Source: JABGQS01 sp963674545
GTDB taxonomy: Bacteria; Bacillota; Clostridia; Christensenellales; SZUA-584
DNA: 64,000 bases
NCBI GenBank assembly: GCA_963674545.2
Contig: CAXXFB010000001.1
Span: 3,239,419-3,303,418, forward strand
Direction: 5' to 3'
The translations under genes were made by a program, and so were the position numbers. Under the pieces are notes generated by a model. The model searched no databases. It saw only the letters and a list, made by a program, of their open reading frames with translations, and was not told where the DNA came from. Shown one piece after another: positions 41,997 to 51,336 of this stretch. How positions within the stretch are numbered: position 1 is the stretch's first letter; each line of letters starts with the position of its first letter.

Positions 41997-44126
41997 TTCG
42001 TTGGGCTTATATGCTTCCTTTGGATAAGGGGCTTCTTCGATTACATCCAAAGTGATGTCCACGATCCTAGGATCGAATTGTTTACCGGAGTTAGACTTGA
42101 TTTCCTCTAGAGCATCGCTAACAGACATCTTTTTTTGATATGGGCGGTCGTTTGTCATAGCGTCGAAGGCGTCCGCAACCGCAATTATCCTGGAGAGAAT
42201 CGGGATTTCTTCATGCTTGAGACCCTGAGGATAGCCGTTTCCGTCCCAATGCTCGTGATGACATAGAATGTATTCGGCGATAGGAGCAAGCTCGGGGGAG
42301 GAAATAGTGATGCGATAACCGATTTCGGGATGACGTCTCATTTGCATCCATTCAGCTTCGGTAAGCCTGTCCGGCTTTTTAAGTACACTGTCATCTATTC
42401 CAATTTTGCCTATATCATGCAGTTTTGCTAGAAGCTCAAGTTCATCAAGCTGGCCCGGTGTAAGATTTAGATGCTTTCCTATCTTTTTAGACAACACAGA
42501 AATTCGCAGTGAATGTGCTTCTGTTTCGTAACTTCTTTCGTACATCGTTGCCTGTATAGAACTTAGCAGTGCACTGTGGACACTTTTGTTTTCCAGCAGC
42601 TTTCTTCTGTACATATAGTTTTCAGCTATTTTGATTATTTCGTCTATTGTCTGCCCTTCTGCGGTGTTTGTAGCATAACCTAAGGACAAACTGAGATAAT
42701 ACTGTACTTCGGAAATATGCTGGTTTTGGTCATCGCATTTTTTCTGTATACTATCTGCTAAAGCAGCGGCTTCTTGAATGCCTGCTCCGGGCATTATCAT
42801 TATGAACTCATCGCCTCCGATACGGGCCAGCAGGTCGTTTTCTCTGCAGCATGATTTAAGTATCCCGGCGACTTCCTGTATAAGCCTGTCTCCGTGGTGA
42901 TGCCCGAGCGCATCGTTGATAAGCTTAAGGCCGTTTATATCGCCGATGATTACAGAAACGGGAACATTACAGTCGGGTCTGATAAGCCGCTTTTGTTCCT
43001 CGAACCAGCGTCTGTTGTATAAGCCTGTCAGGACATCGTATTGGCTTAGATATAAAATTCGATCTTCTTTGTTTTTTCTTTCTGTGATATCAATGATTAT
43101 TCCTTCGACCAGCTTGACTTCATCATTTTCCTCGTAAATACCTTTGCCTTGTTCATATACCCATTTTTTTTCGCCCTGCGCTGTTATTATCTGGTACTCC
43201 CCACGGTAAATAGATTTATTATCCAGAACGGTAACCCAATCACGCCAAACGGTATTTTTGTATTCTTCGGAAATCAAATCGTTATAGGAAATCTGGTTGT
43301 TGAATAAAAGGCTTTCGGGTTTGTAGCCTGTGAGCTCAAAACAGCCCTCCGAAATGTATTCCATAGTCCATTCTTTATCATAACGGCATCTGTAGACCAT
43401 ACCACGTATATTTGAAAGCAGCAGAGTCTTGCTTTCTTCGCTGTCTTTAAGCAGGGCTTCAGATTTTTCCAAGGCTTTGTTCTGGGTTTGAAGCGCTCTG
43501 TAAATCATATGGGCAAGAAGCATAAGGCCTATACCGCATAGTTGGGCCGTTAGAACATTGATAAGCCAAGTACCCTTATAAGCTTCCATGGCGCCTCCGT
43601 CAAAAACGCCAGTGAAAAGCAGTATAGTAAGGATAATGAATGTCAGGATATCTATAACTAGGAAGGTTATAAGTTTCCTGAATTTCAGCACTATGCCCGA
43701 AAGTGCGATTACGGCAAAAACGCCTATCATACCTGCACCTGTGTTGCCGGTAGTTATCAGAAGAAAGATACTGAAAGTATAAAGAGACAATATCAATATA
43801 AGTTCTCTTATACTAACGCTGATCTTTTTAGTGAAAATAAAGATAGTGAGTAATATAGCGGATAGGGCTTCCAAACCAGCCATAAGCAGGCTGCCTTCAC
43901 GAAAAAACAGATATGAGCCATAAAAAAGAAGCGGAACACATAAAAAAACAGAAAAGAAAGACAAACCGATATACAGGGAATGGCTTAAGGAATCTGAATA
44001 GCTTTTCCTGTTCTTGATCTCCTTTTTACTTATCATCCATTTAGAAAATTTGGCTAGTATATTTGAGTCTGGGGAAGCGGATGAATAATCATTATTTTTT
44101 TTAAAAAAACCAAGTTTTTTAATCAT
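41994..44126 (-). CDS. Membrane PAS-GGDEF-HD-GYP cyclic-di-GMP enzyme
   Basis: A 710-residue protein with about six membrane helices (50-220), a PAS domain with PAC (about 240-355, ending DITERK), a GGDEF domain (365-525) with an intact GGDEF and an RxxD inhibition site (REND, five residues before it), and an HD-GYP domain (530-700; HDIGKIG, HHEHWDGNGYPQGL, DAFDAMTNDRPY). Both the cyclase and the phosphodiesterase look intact, so the PAS signal may decide the net activity. The stop lies within the shared terminator region. Confidence 0.93.
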   Translation of the reverse strand: MIKKLGFFKKNNDYSSASPDSNILAKFSKWMISKKEIKNRKSYSDSLSHSLYIGLSFFSVFLCVPLLFYGSYLFFREGSLLMAGLEALSAILLTIFIFTKKISVSIRELILILSLYTFSIFLLITTGNTGAGMIGVFAVIALSGIVLKFRKLITFLVIDILTFIILTILLFTGVFDGGAMEAYKGTWLINVLTAQLCGIGLMLLAHMIYRALQTQNKALEKSEALLKDSEESKTLLLSNIRGMVYRCRYDKEWTMEYISEGCFELTGYKPESLLFNNQISYNDLISEEYKNTVWRDWVTVLDNKSIYRGEYQIITAQGEKKWVYEQGKGIYEENDEVKLVEGIIIDITERKNKEDRILYLSQYDVLTGLYNRRWFEEQKRLIRPDCNVPVSVIIGDINGLKLINDALGHHHGDRLIQEVAGILKSCCRENDLLARIGGDEFIMIMPGAGIQEAAALADSIQKKCDDQNQHISEVQYYLSLSLGYATNTAEGQTIDEIIKIAENYMYRRKLLENKSVHSALLSSIQATMYERSYETEAHSLRISVLSKKIGKHLNLTPGQLDELELLAKLHDIGKIGIDDSVLKKPDRLTEAEWMQMRRHPEIGYRITISSPELAPIAEYILCHHEHWDGNGYPQGLKHEEIPILSRIIAVADAFDAMTNDRPYQKKMSVSDALEEIKSNSGKQFDPRIVDITLDVIEEAPYPKEAYKPNE

Positions 44127-44306
44127 TGCGTATTCCCAAAAGCAATATTTATGTTAATAGTATATCATTATTGTATATTCTTTGCACTATTTTAAATACT
44201 TGTGCCAATGTGAACAAATTAACATGCCTGAGTTACTGTATCGATTACCGGGTTTTTAGCGGATGGACTTAATGATATTATATATAAAAAAATTACTTAC
44301 AGAACA

Positions 44307-44360
44307 TTGACAAACTAATCACAATATCGTAATATATGAATATATAGATATATGGATATA
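44307..44360 (+). promoter_or_regulatory. Promoter overlapped by a tandem operator-like repeat
   Basis: TTGACA (44307-44312) and TAATAT (44330-44335) are spaced by 17 bases. The direct repeat ATATATGAATATA (44332-44344) and ATATATGGATATA (44348-44360) starts in the -10 and covers the expected transcription start, with 16-base periodicity. This is where an ArsR-type repressor would be expected to bind; the ArsR gene starts 54 bases downstream. Confidence 0.6.
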
Positions 44361-44414
44361 CGACATCCATTAGACAAATACATTTCAGTTATATTCAGCA
44401 TGAGGTAATCAAAA

Positions 44415-44699
44415 ATGGAAAACATTAAGGAAAGAATAGAGTGGGCGAATGGTAAGTCGGAAATTCTCAAAGCGATTTCCCATCCTATTCGGCTGTGTAT
44501 CATAAGAGGGCTTATCAGCACTCCCGGCTGTAACGTGAGTAAAATTAATAGCTGTCTTGATATGCCGCAGTCTACAATATCTCAGCATCTTGCCAAGCTT
44601 AAAAGTGCGGGGATAGTAGAGGGCCGGCGAAATGGCCTTGAAGTAAACTATTATGTAGTTAACGAAGATGTGAAGAACATAGTAAATTGTCTGATTTAA
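44415..44699 (+). CDS. ArsR-family winged-helix regulator
   Basis: A 94-residue ArsR/SmtB protein: ISHPIRLCIIRGL, the recognition helix PQSTISQHLAKLKSAGIVEGRR and a wing (GLEVNYYVV). The classical metal-site ELCVCD is absent. Cysteines are at C28, C39, C47 and C92, so a thiol-based signal (for example persulfide or redox) is possible but unproven. It leads the Mbx-like operon by 44 bases and its promoter carries a repeat, so autoregulation and control of the complex are likely. Confidence 0.88.
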   Translation: MENIKERIEWANGKSEILKAISHPIRLCIIRGLISTPGCNVSKINSCLDMPQSTISQHLAKLKSAGIVEGRRNGLEVNYYVVNEDVKNIVNCLI

Positions 44700-44742
44700 A
44701 ACCGAGCAACATTATTAATAAAAAAGGAGAGAAGGAGCGCAT

Positions 44743-45228
44743 ATGAAAAAGGTAATCTCGACATTCCTTGTTTTGCTGCTGATATGGGTGCTCATAGCAG
44801 GCTTTGACTGGATGGAAGTGGTCCTGGGCGCAGTGGTTGCACTGATACTTTCTATCATTATATCAAAGTATGTGAATTACTCATTCGGCATAAAAATCGT
44901 CTGGCAGCTCGTTAAATTCATATTTGTTTACCTGCCGGTATTCATATATAAACTCGTGCTTGCCAATTTTGATATGGCTTACAGGGTCCTCAGCCCCAAA
45001 ATGCCTATCAATCCAAAAATCGTCAAAGTGCCTACCAATTTAAAAAGTGATTTTTCAAAGCTGATACTTGCGAACTCCATAACGCTTACTCCGGGAACGC
45101 TTTCGCTGGACGTTGAAGAAGACGGCGTGCTTGTTCACTGGGTAAATGTAAAAGGAGAGACGGAGCAGGATTACAAGAAGAATATATCGCAGGGTTTTGA
45201 AAATATATTGGGAGGGAAAGAAAAATGA
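44743..45228 (+). CDS. Mbx/Mrp complex subunit, MnhE-like
   Basis: A 161-residue protein with two or three N-terminal helices and the MnhE/MrpE C-terminal domain (FSKLILANSITLTPGTLSLDVEEDGVLVHW). In Mrp antiporters it is the non-channel subunit E. It occupies the first position of the membrane complex operon, as in mbx/mbs gene order. It has a good AGGAG site and overlaps the next gene by 4 bases. Confidence 0.92.
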   Translation: MKKVISTFLVLLLIWVLIAGFDWMEVVLGAVVALILSIIISKYVNYSFGIKIVWQLVKFIFVYLPVFIYKLVLANFDMAYRVLSPKMPINPKIVKVPTNLKSDFSKLILANSITLTPGTLSLDVEEDGVLVHWVNVKGETEQDYKKNISQGFENILGGKEK

Positions 45229-45479
45229 TAGTAAATATCGTTGTTTTTTCACTTGTGGGTATAGGCGTTCTTTTCTCGACACTGCGGCTTATAATAGGAC
45301 GAAGCGCTTTTGACAGAGTCGTTGCTCTTGATACGTTCAACGTTATCGTCACCGCGCTGATAGTGTTCTTAGCTTTCTTCTTTAAAAACGAACTATATCT
45401 TGATATCGCTCTTGCATACGGTATACTCTCGTTCCTTGAGACAATCGTATTTGCAAGATTTCTGGAGGGTAGAAAATGA
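45225..45479 (+). CDS. Mbx/Mrp complex subunit, MnhF-like
   Basis: An 84-residue protein with three helices typical of MnhF/MrpF (RLIIGRSAFDRVVALDTFNV, IALAYGILSFLETIVFARFL). It overlaps both neighbours by 4 bases. It forms part of the sodium/proton antiporter-like membrane module. Confidence 0.9.
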   Translation: MIVNIVVFSLVGIGVLFSTLRLIIGRSAFDRVVALDTFNVIVTALIVFLAFFFKNELYLDIALAYGILSFLETIVFARFLEGRK

Positions 45480-45802
45480 ACATAGCTGCTAGTATTTTAA
45501 TGATAATAGGCGGTGTGTTCCTGGCACTGGGGGGCTTCGGGGTCTTCAGAATGCCGGACGTTTTCAACCGCATACAGGCCGGAACAAAGGCGACAACTCT
45601 TGGCGCTTTCTCTCTCATCTTGGGGGTAGGCATAGCTTATCCTGGATGGCTTGTAAAGATAGCGCTGATAATAGTGTTCATCGCAATAACAAACCCGGTA
45701 GGGAGTTCCGTACTGGCACGGGCCGCATACAAAACAGGAGCTTACCAGTACGTAAAAGAAAGCAAACAGGGAAAGGAGGAGAGCAGCAATGACAATACTT
45801 GA
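45476..45802 (+). CDS. Mbx/Mrp complex subunit, MnhG-like
   Basis: A 108-residue, three-helix MnhG/MrpG protein (GFGVFRMPDVFNRIQAGTKATTLG, ITNPVGSSVLARAAYKTG). Its end overlaps the next start by 14 bases. Confidence 0.9.
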   Translation: MNIAASILMIIGGVFLALGGFGVFRMPDVFNRIQAGTKATTLGAFSLILGVGIAYPGWLVKIALIIVFIAITNPVGSSVLARAAYKTGAYQYVKESKQGKEESSNDNT

Positions 45803-46043
45803 TATACTCGAAATCGTTGTTGGAGTATTGATGCTGGTATTCGCTGTAATAGCGATACAGTCTAAAAAGCTTATTACCTCCGTTATATTCCTATCGATAC
45901 TCAGTCTGCTTGCAGTGGTTGTTTTCATAGTAATGAAAGCGCCGGACGTTGCAATAACAGAAGCAGTGATAGGCTCTGGCCTTGTTACTGCGCTGTTTGT
46001 GTTCACGCTTTTCACAAAGAAGAAAGAGGGTGAGGGCAAATGA
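45789..46043 (+). CDS. Membrane complex subunit, MbhD/DUF4040-like
   Basis: An 84-residue, three-helix protein matching the DUF4040/MbhD segment that in other antiporters is part of MrpA (SLLAVVVFIVMKAPDVAITEAVIGSGLVTALFV). The conserved acidic pair PDVAITEA is present. It overlaps the next gene by 4 bases. Confidence 0.88.
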   Translation: MTILDILEIVVGVLMLVFAVIAIQSKKLITSVIFLSILSLLAVVVFIVMKAPDVAITEAVIGSGLVTALFVFTLFTKKKEGEGK

Positions 46044-46798
46044 AAAAGGTGGTTTCAATTCTTTTAATAGCTGCCATTGGTGTTTTTATCTTCATAGCTC
46101 TTTACTTTACAGACAACGGCCCGCTCACCTTCAACGCATACGGTGATGTAAACCTGCAAGACAGGGTATCTCAGTCATTTGTAGATAAAAACGTAACGGG
46201 AGAAAACGACACTGTTGTATACGGAGAATCGACCGGCGAAGAAACGGGCTCTGCAAACATGGTCACATCGGTGGTTGTCAACTATCGTTCGTTCGATACT
46301 TTAGGTGAAGTTACGGTGCTTTTCATTTCTGCTTTCGGCGTTGGCCTTCTGCTTAGCGGAAAGAGAAAGCGCCAGATGTTTGCACATGCACCAAGTTTTA
46401 TACTAAAGCACGGAGCACGTGTTGTGTTCGGGATAATGATGGTGTTCGGTATATATATGATAACTCACGGGCATTTGACACCGGGCGGCGGTTTCCCTGG
46501 CGGCACGATAATAGCTGCGGCAATACTGCTTCTCTATATAGCTGACAACGAATTTAAGACTAAGCTTACTGCTTTCAAAGTAACAGAGGGTTTAGCCGGC
46601 TCACTTTATGTAATAATAGGGTTGCTTGGTATTGCTATCGGCGGATATTTCTTAGTAAACTTCCTGCCGACCGGAACTGTCGGAGACATTTTGAGCGCAG
46701 GGCTAATACCGATAGTTTACATACTCATCGGATTAAAAGTCGGCAGAGAGATATCCGGCGTGGTAGCCGGCTTTGCATCAGAGGAGGTGGAAGAATGA
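46040..46798 (+). CDS. Fused MbhE-like and MnhB-like subunit
   Basis: A 252-residue protein that joins two subunits usually encoded separately in mbh/mbx operons. Residues 1-110 are MbhE-like, equivalent to the end of MrpA (VVVNYRSFDTLGEVTVLFISAFGV). Residues 115-252 are MnhB/MrpB-like (ITHGHLTPGGGFPGGTI). It overlaps both neighbours by 4 bases. Confidence 0.86.
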   Translation: MKKVVSILLIAAIGVFIFIALYFTDNGPLTFNAYGDVNLQDRVSQSFVDKNVTGENDTVVYGESTGEETGSANMVTSVVVNYRSFDTLGEVTVLFISAFGVGLLLSGKRKRQMFAHAPSFILKHGARVVFGIMMVFGIYMITHGHLTPGGGFPGGTIIAAAILLLYIADNEFKTKLTAFKVTEGLAGSLYVIIGLLGIAIGGYFLVNFLPTGTVGDILSAGLIPIVYILIGLKVGREISGVVAGFASEEVEE

Positions 46799-47130
46799 TT
46801 CAATATTTCTCGATAGCATTGTTTTTAATCGGCATATACGGACTGCTGACACAGAAAAACGCTATAAAGCTGATAGTGTCGCTGAACATATTTGAGATCG
46901 GTCTGAACGTTTTCATCATCTCTATAGGCTTTGTAAAGGACGGTTTAGCGCCGATACTTACATCACAGAACAATACTTCCGCACTTCTTTATGTAGATCC
47001 GCTTCCGCAGGCACTTGTGCTGACATCTATCGTTATCGGAGTAGGAATCACAGCGTTTGCGCTGGTTCTCGCAAGAAAGATGCACCAGAAGTACGGCACG
47101 TATAATTTAGACGAAATGGAGGGCAAATAA
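46795..47130 (+). CDS. Mbx/Mrp complex subunit, MnhC/NuoK-like
   Basis: A 111-residue, three-helix protein homologous to MrpC and complex I NuoK (IYGLLTQKNAIKLIVSLNIFEIGLNV with the conserved Glu, and DPLPQALVLTSIVIGVGITAFAL). It is one base from the next gene. Confidence 0.92.
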   Translation: MIQYFSIALFLIGIYGLLTQKNAIKLIVSLNIFEIGLNVFIISIGFVKDGLAPILTSQNNTSALLYVDPLPQALVLTSIVIGVGITAFALVLARKMHQKYGTYNLDEMEGK

Positions 47131-47131
47131 T

Positions 47132-48568
47132 ATGAATCCAGTATTCTTGATAGCCATTCCATTGCTTGCGGCATTTCTTGCCGTGTTCATAAAGAAAATT
47201 GATAAAGCGCTGCTTGCTGCTGCCGCAGTATTAAATGTGGCAGTAAGCGTAATAATAGCAGTTCTTTACCGTGGGGAGCAGATAATAACGATAGGCGGAT
47301 TCAAACCGCCGTTTGGCATAAGTCTGCTGCTGGACGGATATTCACTTGCAGGCATCATAATTCTGAATGTGGTGTTTGCGCTTATACTGCTTATGTCGTA
47401 TAAACACATAGGCAAATACGCTGTAGTAGTATCTATAGCTATGGCGGCGCTGAACGGATTGATACTGACGAACGACTTGTTCAACATGTTCGTGTTTATG
47501 GAGATAGCTGCGATAGCTGCATACATCCTTACGACACAGAACAAAGGATTCAAGCATACGTTCAACTACCTTGTTATAGGCACACTTGCCTCCGGGCTTT
47601 TCCTGTTTGGCATAATACTGATCTATAACATATTCGGTTCTCTCAACCTGACTGACATTCAGGGCAAGCTTATGATTACATCTTACCCTGTTCAGAGTGC
47701 GCTTGTACTCCCGATGGTACTGATGTTTGCGGGACTTTCGGTGGAGACGAAACTCATACCGTTCAGCGGATGGGCGAAAGGTGTGCTGAAAAACGCCAAC
47801 CCGCTTGTTGGAACGACGATACTCTCGGCATATGCGCTTGCTATGATAATGCTGTTCGGGCGCATATTCGGGACGGTATTCGTTCCGCAGGGAGCCCTTC
47901 TGATAGCATTCTCAGTCGTTGCAGCGGCAACGCTGGTGTTCGCTGAAGCTACGGCGTTCGCAAAGAAGAACATGCGTGAAATACTGCTGTTCTCCAGTAT
48001 AGCCCAGTCGGGACTGGCTGTGGTGCTGTTCCTTTATGGACTGGTGCTTCCGGCGGTGCTGATACTAATAAGCAACGTTGTTTCAAAGCTCGTTCTGTTC
48101 ATAATCGCAGGCAAGCTTGCAAACGACCTTGGCACTGACAACGTAGACAAACTAAAAGGCGTTTTCTCAAAATACCCGATGATAGGTATAGGTTTTACAG
48201 TGGCTTCAATGTCGCTGATAGGTATGCCGTTGTTCTTTGGGTTTGCAGCAAAAGCCAACGCACTTATAGCGCTGTTTAATTCCGGCAACATATGGCTGCC
48301 GATTGTGATACTGCTAATGGCAGTCGTTGAAGGAGCGTATTTTGTACGGATGCTGACAAAGCTTTGGAACCCCGGAGAGGAAGGCGAGAAGCCGGCAAAA
48401 GAGATGCTGATGAGCTTCTCTCTCAAGGGATGTGCGAGAGTCGGTATTACTTCAGTTATTATCGCACTGGTGATAATAGCAGCCGGTGTTGTTGCACTGT
48501 CTAACCTTAGCGCACCAGTCGGGACAGATTTCCTGACATTCATAAAACAAAGTATAGGAGGTATGTAA
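47132..48568 (+). CDS. Antiporter-like subunit, MnhD/NuoN-like
   Basis: A 478-residue membrane protein of the proton-conducting family. The segment LTNDLFNMFVFMEIAAIAAYIL carries the conserved helix-5 Glu, KLIPFSGWAKGVL carries the conserved Lys, and ATAFAKKNMREILLFSSIAQSG carries the helix-8 region. It should be one of two ion-translocating units of the complex. The next gene starts right after the stop. Confidence 0.93.
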   Translation: MNPVFLIAIPLLAAFLAVFIKKIDKALLAAAAVLNVAVSVIIAVLYRGEQIITIGGFKPPFGISLLLDGYSLAGIIILNVVFALILLMSYKHIGKYAVVVSIAMAALNGLILTNDLFNMFVFMEIAAIAAYILTTQNKGFKHTFNYLVIGTLASGLFLFGIILIYNIFGSLNLTDIQGKLMITSYPVQSALVLPMVLMFAGLSVETKLIPFSGWAKGVLKNANPLVGTTILSAYALAMIMLFGRIFGTVFVPQGALLIAFSVVAAATLVFAEATAFAKKNMREILLFSSIAQSGLAVVLFLYGLVLPAVLILISNVVSKLVLFIIAGKLANDLGTDNVDKLKGVFSKYPMIGIGFTVASMSLIGMPLFFGFAAKANALIALFNSGNIWLPIVILLMAVVEGAYFVRMLTKLWNPGEEGEKPAKEMLMSFSLKGCARVGITSVIIALVIIAAGVVALSNLSAPVGTDFLTFIKQSIGGM

Positions 48569-50416
48569 ATGGGTATTCAACTTGATTTAAGCTGGATCAT
48601 TGCAGGGCTGCTTGTTTGTTCTCTGCTGGCATACTTGCTTACAAAAGTTAATAAAAAGCTGGGGGCATGGGTAACAGTAGTCGCTTCATTCGCGGCGCTG
48701 GCTGTCATGTACCTTCTGCAAAAGGATATTGGAACGACGTATAAATTGTTCTTTATGGATTTCAAGCTGACAGAGTACGGATGGTTCTTCTCAATGATAA
48801 TGCTGGTTGTGTTTGCCTGTGTGTCATTCTTTAACGTCTATTGGATGAAGAAGATAATCCATCCGGCTGCATACAACATGCTATATCTGCTGGCACTGCT
48901 CGGAACAATGGGAGCATTCGCTGCAAAAGACTTCATAGGGCTGTTCATATTCTGGGAGATGATAGTCTGGTCTTCGATGTTCATAATACCGTTCGGTAAA
49001 TCGAGAAAAGCATCTGTTGTGTACTATGCTTTTTCAGTGTTTGGCTCTCTGACCATGCTTTTTGGAATAATGTTCCTGTATGCAAAGACAGGCACGTTCG
49101 AGATTCAGGCAGCGCTGGCTAAGGCGGCTCTAGACCCGACGCTTGCAATAGTCACGTTCATAACGATCGGTATTGCGGGGCTCGTAAAGATAGGCGTGTT
49201 CCCGTTCCATCTGTGGCTGCCAAAAGCTCACGGCAATGCGCCGGATACGTTTTCGCCGATACTGTCTGGCGGACTCGTCAAGGTAGGCGGTTTTGCAGTT
49301 TTGCTGATAACTGCGGTTATGCCGTCTGCAAAAGCGTTTGCGGCAAACTTAGAACTTTTCGGGAAACCGCTTGGAATGCCGCTGCCGAACTATGCGCTTG
49401 TTATTTTAGGAGCAGTAAGTATTGTGATTGGTACGCTGATGGCGATAAGGCAGGAAGATTTCAAGAAGCTTATTGCTTATTCTTCCGTAGCCAACGGCGG
49501 ATACATACTAATCGGTCTTGGAATGCTTGACGCACTCAGCGTCGGCGGCGCAATGATGCACATATTCGCGCATGCATTCGCATCGGCTGCTGCTTTCCTT
49601 GCTGCTGCTGCGGTGTCATACAGAACAGGAACTACAAAGATGAGCGAGCTTGGCGGACTTATACACAGAATGCCGCTGACATACCTAGTGTATCTGATAG
49701 CCATCATATCAATGGCGGGTATACCGCCCATGGCAGGGTTCATATCCAAGTGGATGCTGTTCCAGTCGATGATCAAAAACGGTATGATGTTCGTAGCAGG
49801 CGCTGCGTTCTTCGGAAGCATAGGTTCGTTCCTGTATGTGTTCAGGCCGCTATCCGCAGTGTTCCTGGGGCAGCTATCAACAAAGCATAAGGATGTTAAA
49901 GAAGCCCCTGCTCTCATGCAGATACCGATGATAATACTATCAGTCATAACGATATTGTTTGGAATACTGCCGAACTTAGTACTGAGGGTGATAAGCAATG
50001 TGCAGACGTCAGTTGGCATAGAACCGCTGGTTCTGGATGGCACGAGGATACAGGGGAGCAACGGTGTGATAGACCCGACACTTGTAGTTATTATATTCGG
50101 CATAGGGTTTGTGATAGCACTTATACTGTTCCTGCTGCATCCGAAGTCAAGAAAAGTTGACCTGATGGACACATACACGGCATCAGAGTTCATATACACG
50201 CCGGAGCTGCTGCATTACGCGCATGACTTCTATGCACCGTTCGAAAGATTGTATGCTAAAGCTCCGAAGACGGAAACGTTCTATAACGCAGTGGTCAAGA
50301 AAGTTGAAGAACTTGGGCGCTTTGTGAGCTATGCATTCTTCAGCTATAGACCGGGTACTGTTATCTTCTGGATAGCAGCTGTCGTGTCGATGTTATTGTG
50401 GGGTGGCATACTATGA
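48569..50416 (+). CDS. Antiporter-like subunit, NuoL/MbhH-like
   Basis: A 615-residue protein of the NuoL/MrpA family with about 14-15 helices. The helix-5 Glu is in FIGLFIFWEMIVWSSM, the Lys is in VFPFHLWLPKAHGNAPDTFSPILSG, and RQEDFKKLIAYSSVANGGY and HIFAHAFASAAAFL are also present. The tail after residue 530 is partly hydrophilic with a last helix. This is the second predicted ion channel of the complex. Its stop overlaps the next start (ATGA). Confidence 0.93.
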   Translation: MGIQLDLSWIIAGLLVCSLLAYLLTKVNKKLGAWVTVVASFAALAVMYLLQKDIGTTYKLFFMDFKLTEYGWFFSMIMLVVFACVSFFNVYWMKKIIHPAAYNMLYLLALLGTMGAFAAKDFIGLFIFWEMIVWSSMFIIPFGKSRKASVVYYAFSVFGSLTMLFGIMFLYAKTGTFEIQAALAKAALDPTLAIVTFITIGIAGLVKIGVFPFHLWLPKAHGNAPDTFSPILSGGLVKVGGFAVLLITAVMPSAKAFAANLELFGKPLGMPLPNYALVILGAVSIVIGTLMAIRQEDFKKLIAYSSVANGGYILIGLGMLDALSVGGAMMHIFAHAFASAAAFLAAAAVSYRTGTTKMSELGGLIHRMPLTYLVYLIAIISMAGIPPMAGFISKWMLFQSMIKNGMMFVAGAAFFGSIGSFLYVFRPLSAVFLGQLSTKHKDVKEAPALMQIPMIILSVITILFGILPNLVLRVISNVQTSVGIEPLVLDGTRIQGSNGVIDPTLVVIIFGIGFVIALILFLLHPKSRKVDLMDTYTASEFIYTPELLHYAHDFYAPFERLYAKAPKTETFYNAVVKKVEELGRFVSYAFFSYRPGTVIFWIAAVVSMLLWGGIL

Positions 50417-51333
50417 ATATAAACTATGTTTTGATGGGAATATTAACGGGGCTGCTGATATTGATTTTCGCTTTCTTCTGGCAGACATCGCTGTCCGGCG
50501 TTACAAGAAAGATAGTCGGAAGATTCCAGAAACGGTATGGCCCGAAATGGTATCAGGAGTTCAGGGATATATTCAAGCTGATGAGCAAAACGGGTGTATC
50601 GCACGGATGGGTCTATGACTTTGGCGTAATGATGGCGCTCGGCGGAATAATGGGCACGGTGATATTTATGCCTGTTATGCACTTTGTGGCTTTCCCCGGT
50701 CTTGATAACTTCTTCATATACATTTACCTTTTTGCCGTAGGAATGCTTGGTATGGCTATGAGCGCTGTTGGCAGCGGAAACCCGCTTGCAAGCGTTGGGG
50801 TCATGCGTGCGCTGACGCAGATGGTAGGATATGAAGTTCCGTTCATGATAGTTATTTTAGCCATGATAAACGGACACGGAACGAGCTCAATATCTGGGCT
50901 GGCGGCGATACAGCAGCAGTCGGGGTTCCTAAGCTGGAATCTTGTAAAGATGCCGATAGGAACCGTTGTCGGGTTCATATGCCTGCTTGGTATGCTCGGC
51001 AAGAAGCCGTTTGAGACGTTTATAGCTCCGGCAGAGATCGCGTCCGGGCCAATGGTAGAGTATGGCGGCAAACAGCTCGGCATGCTGATGATACTACACG
51101 AGTTCTCGATATTCATCGAAGTCAGCTTGTTCGTCAACCTGTTCCTAGGCGGAGCAGCAACGATCATTGGTTTTGTACTCAAGTATGTCGGAGTATATGT
51201 CCTTGCGTCGCTTATATCGCAGGCGCTTGGACGGTTCAAGATAGACCAGGTTATAAAATTCTTCTACAGAGTACCTATTACACTTGCACTACTGCAGGCA
51301 GTACTGGTCGTATTTTTAGGATGGGGGGTGTAG
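50413..51333 (+). CDS. NuoH/MbhM-like membrane subunit
   Basis: A 306-residue membrane protein homologous to complex I NuoH, the subunit linking the redox arm to the ion channels (KRYGPKWYQEFRDIFKLMSKTG, GYEVPFMIVIL, AEIASGPMVEYGGKQLG). ATG 50413 gives the ATGA overlap with the upstream stop; an in-frame start at 50398 is deeper in that gene and less likely. Confidence 0.93.
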   Translation: MNINYVLMGILTGLLILIFAFFWQTSLSGVTRKIVGRFQKRYGPKWYQEFRDIFKLMSKTGVSHGWVYDFGVMMALGGIMGTVIFMPVMHFVAFPGLDNFFIYIYLFAVGMLGMAMSAVGSGNPLASVGVMRALTQMVGYEVPFMIVILAMINGHGTSSISGLAAIQQQSGFLSWNLVKMPIGTVVGFICLLGMLGKKPFETFIAPAEIASGPMVEYGGKQLGMLMILHEFSIFIEVSLFVNLFLGGAATIIGFVLKYVGVYVLASLISQALGRFKIDQVIKFFYRVPITLALLQAVLVVFLGWGV

Positions 51334-51336
51334 CAC

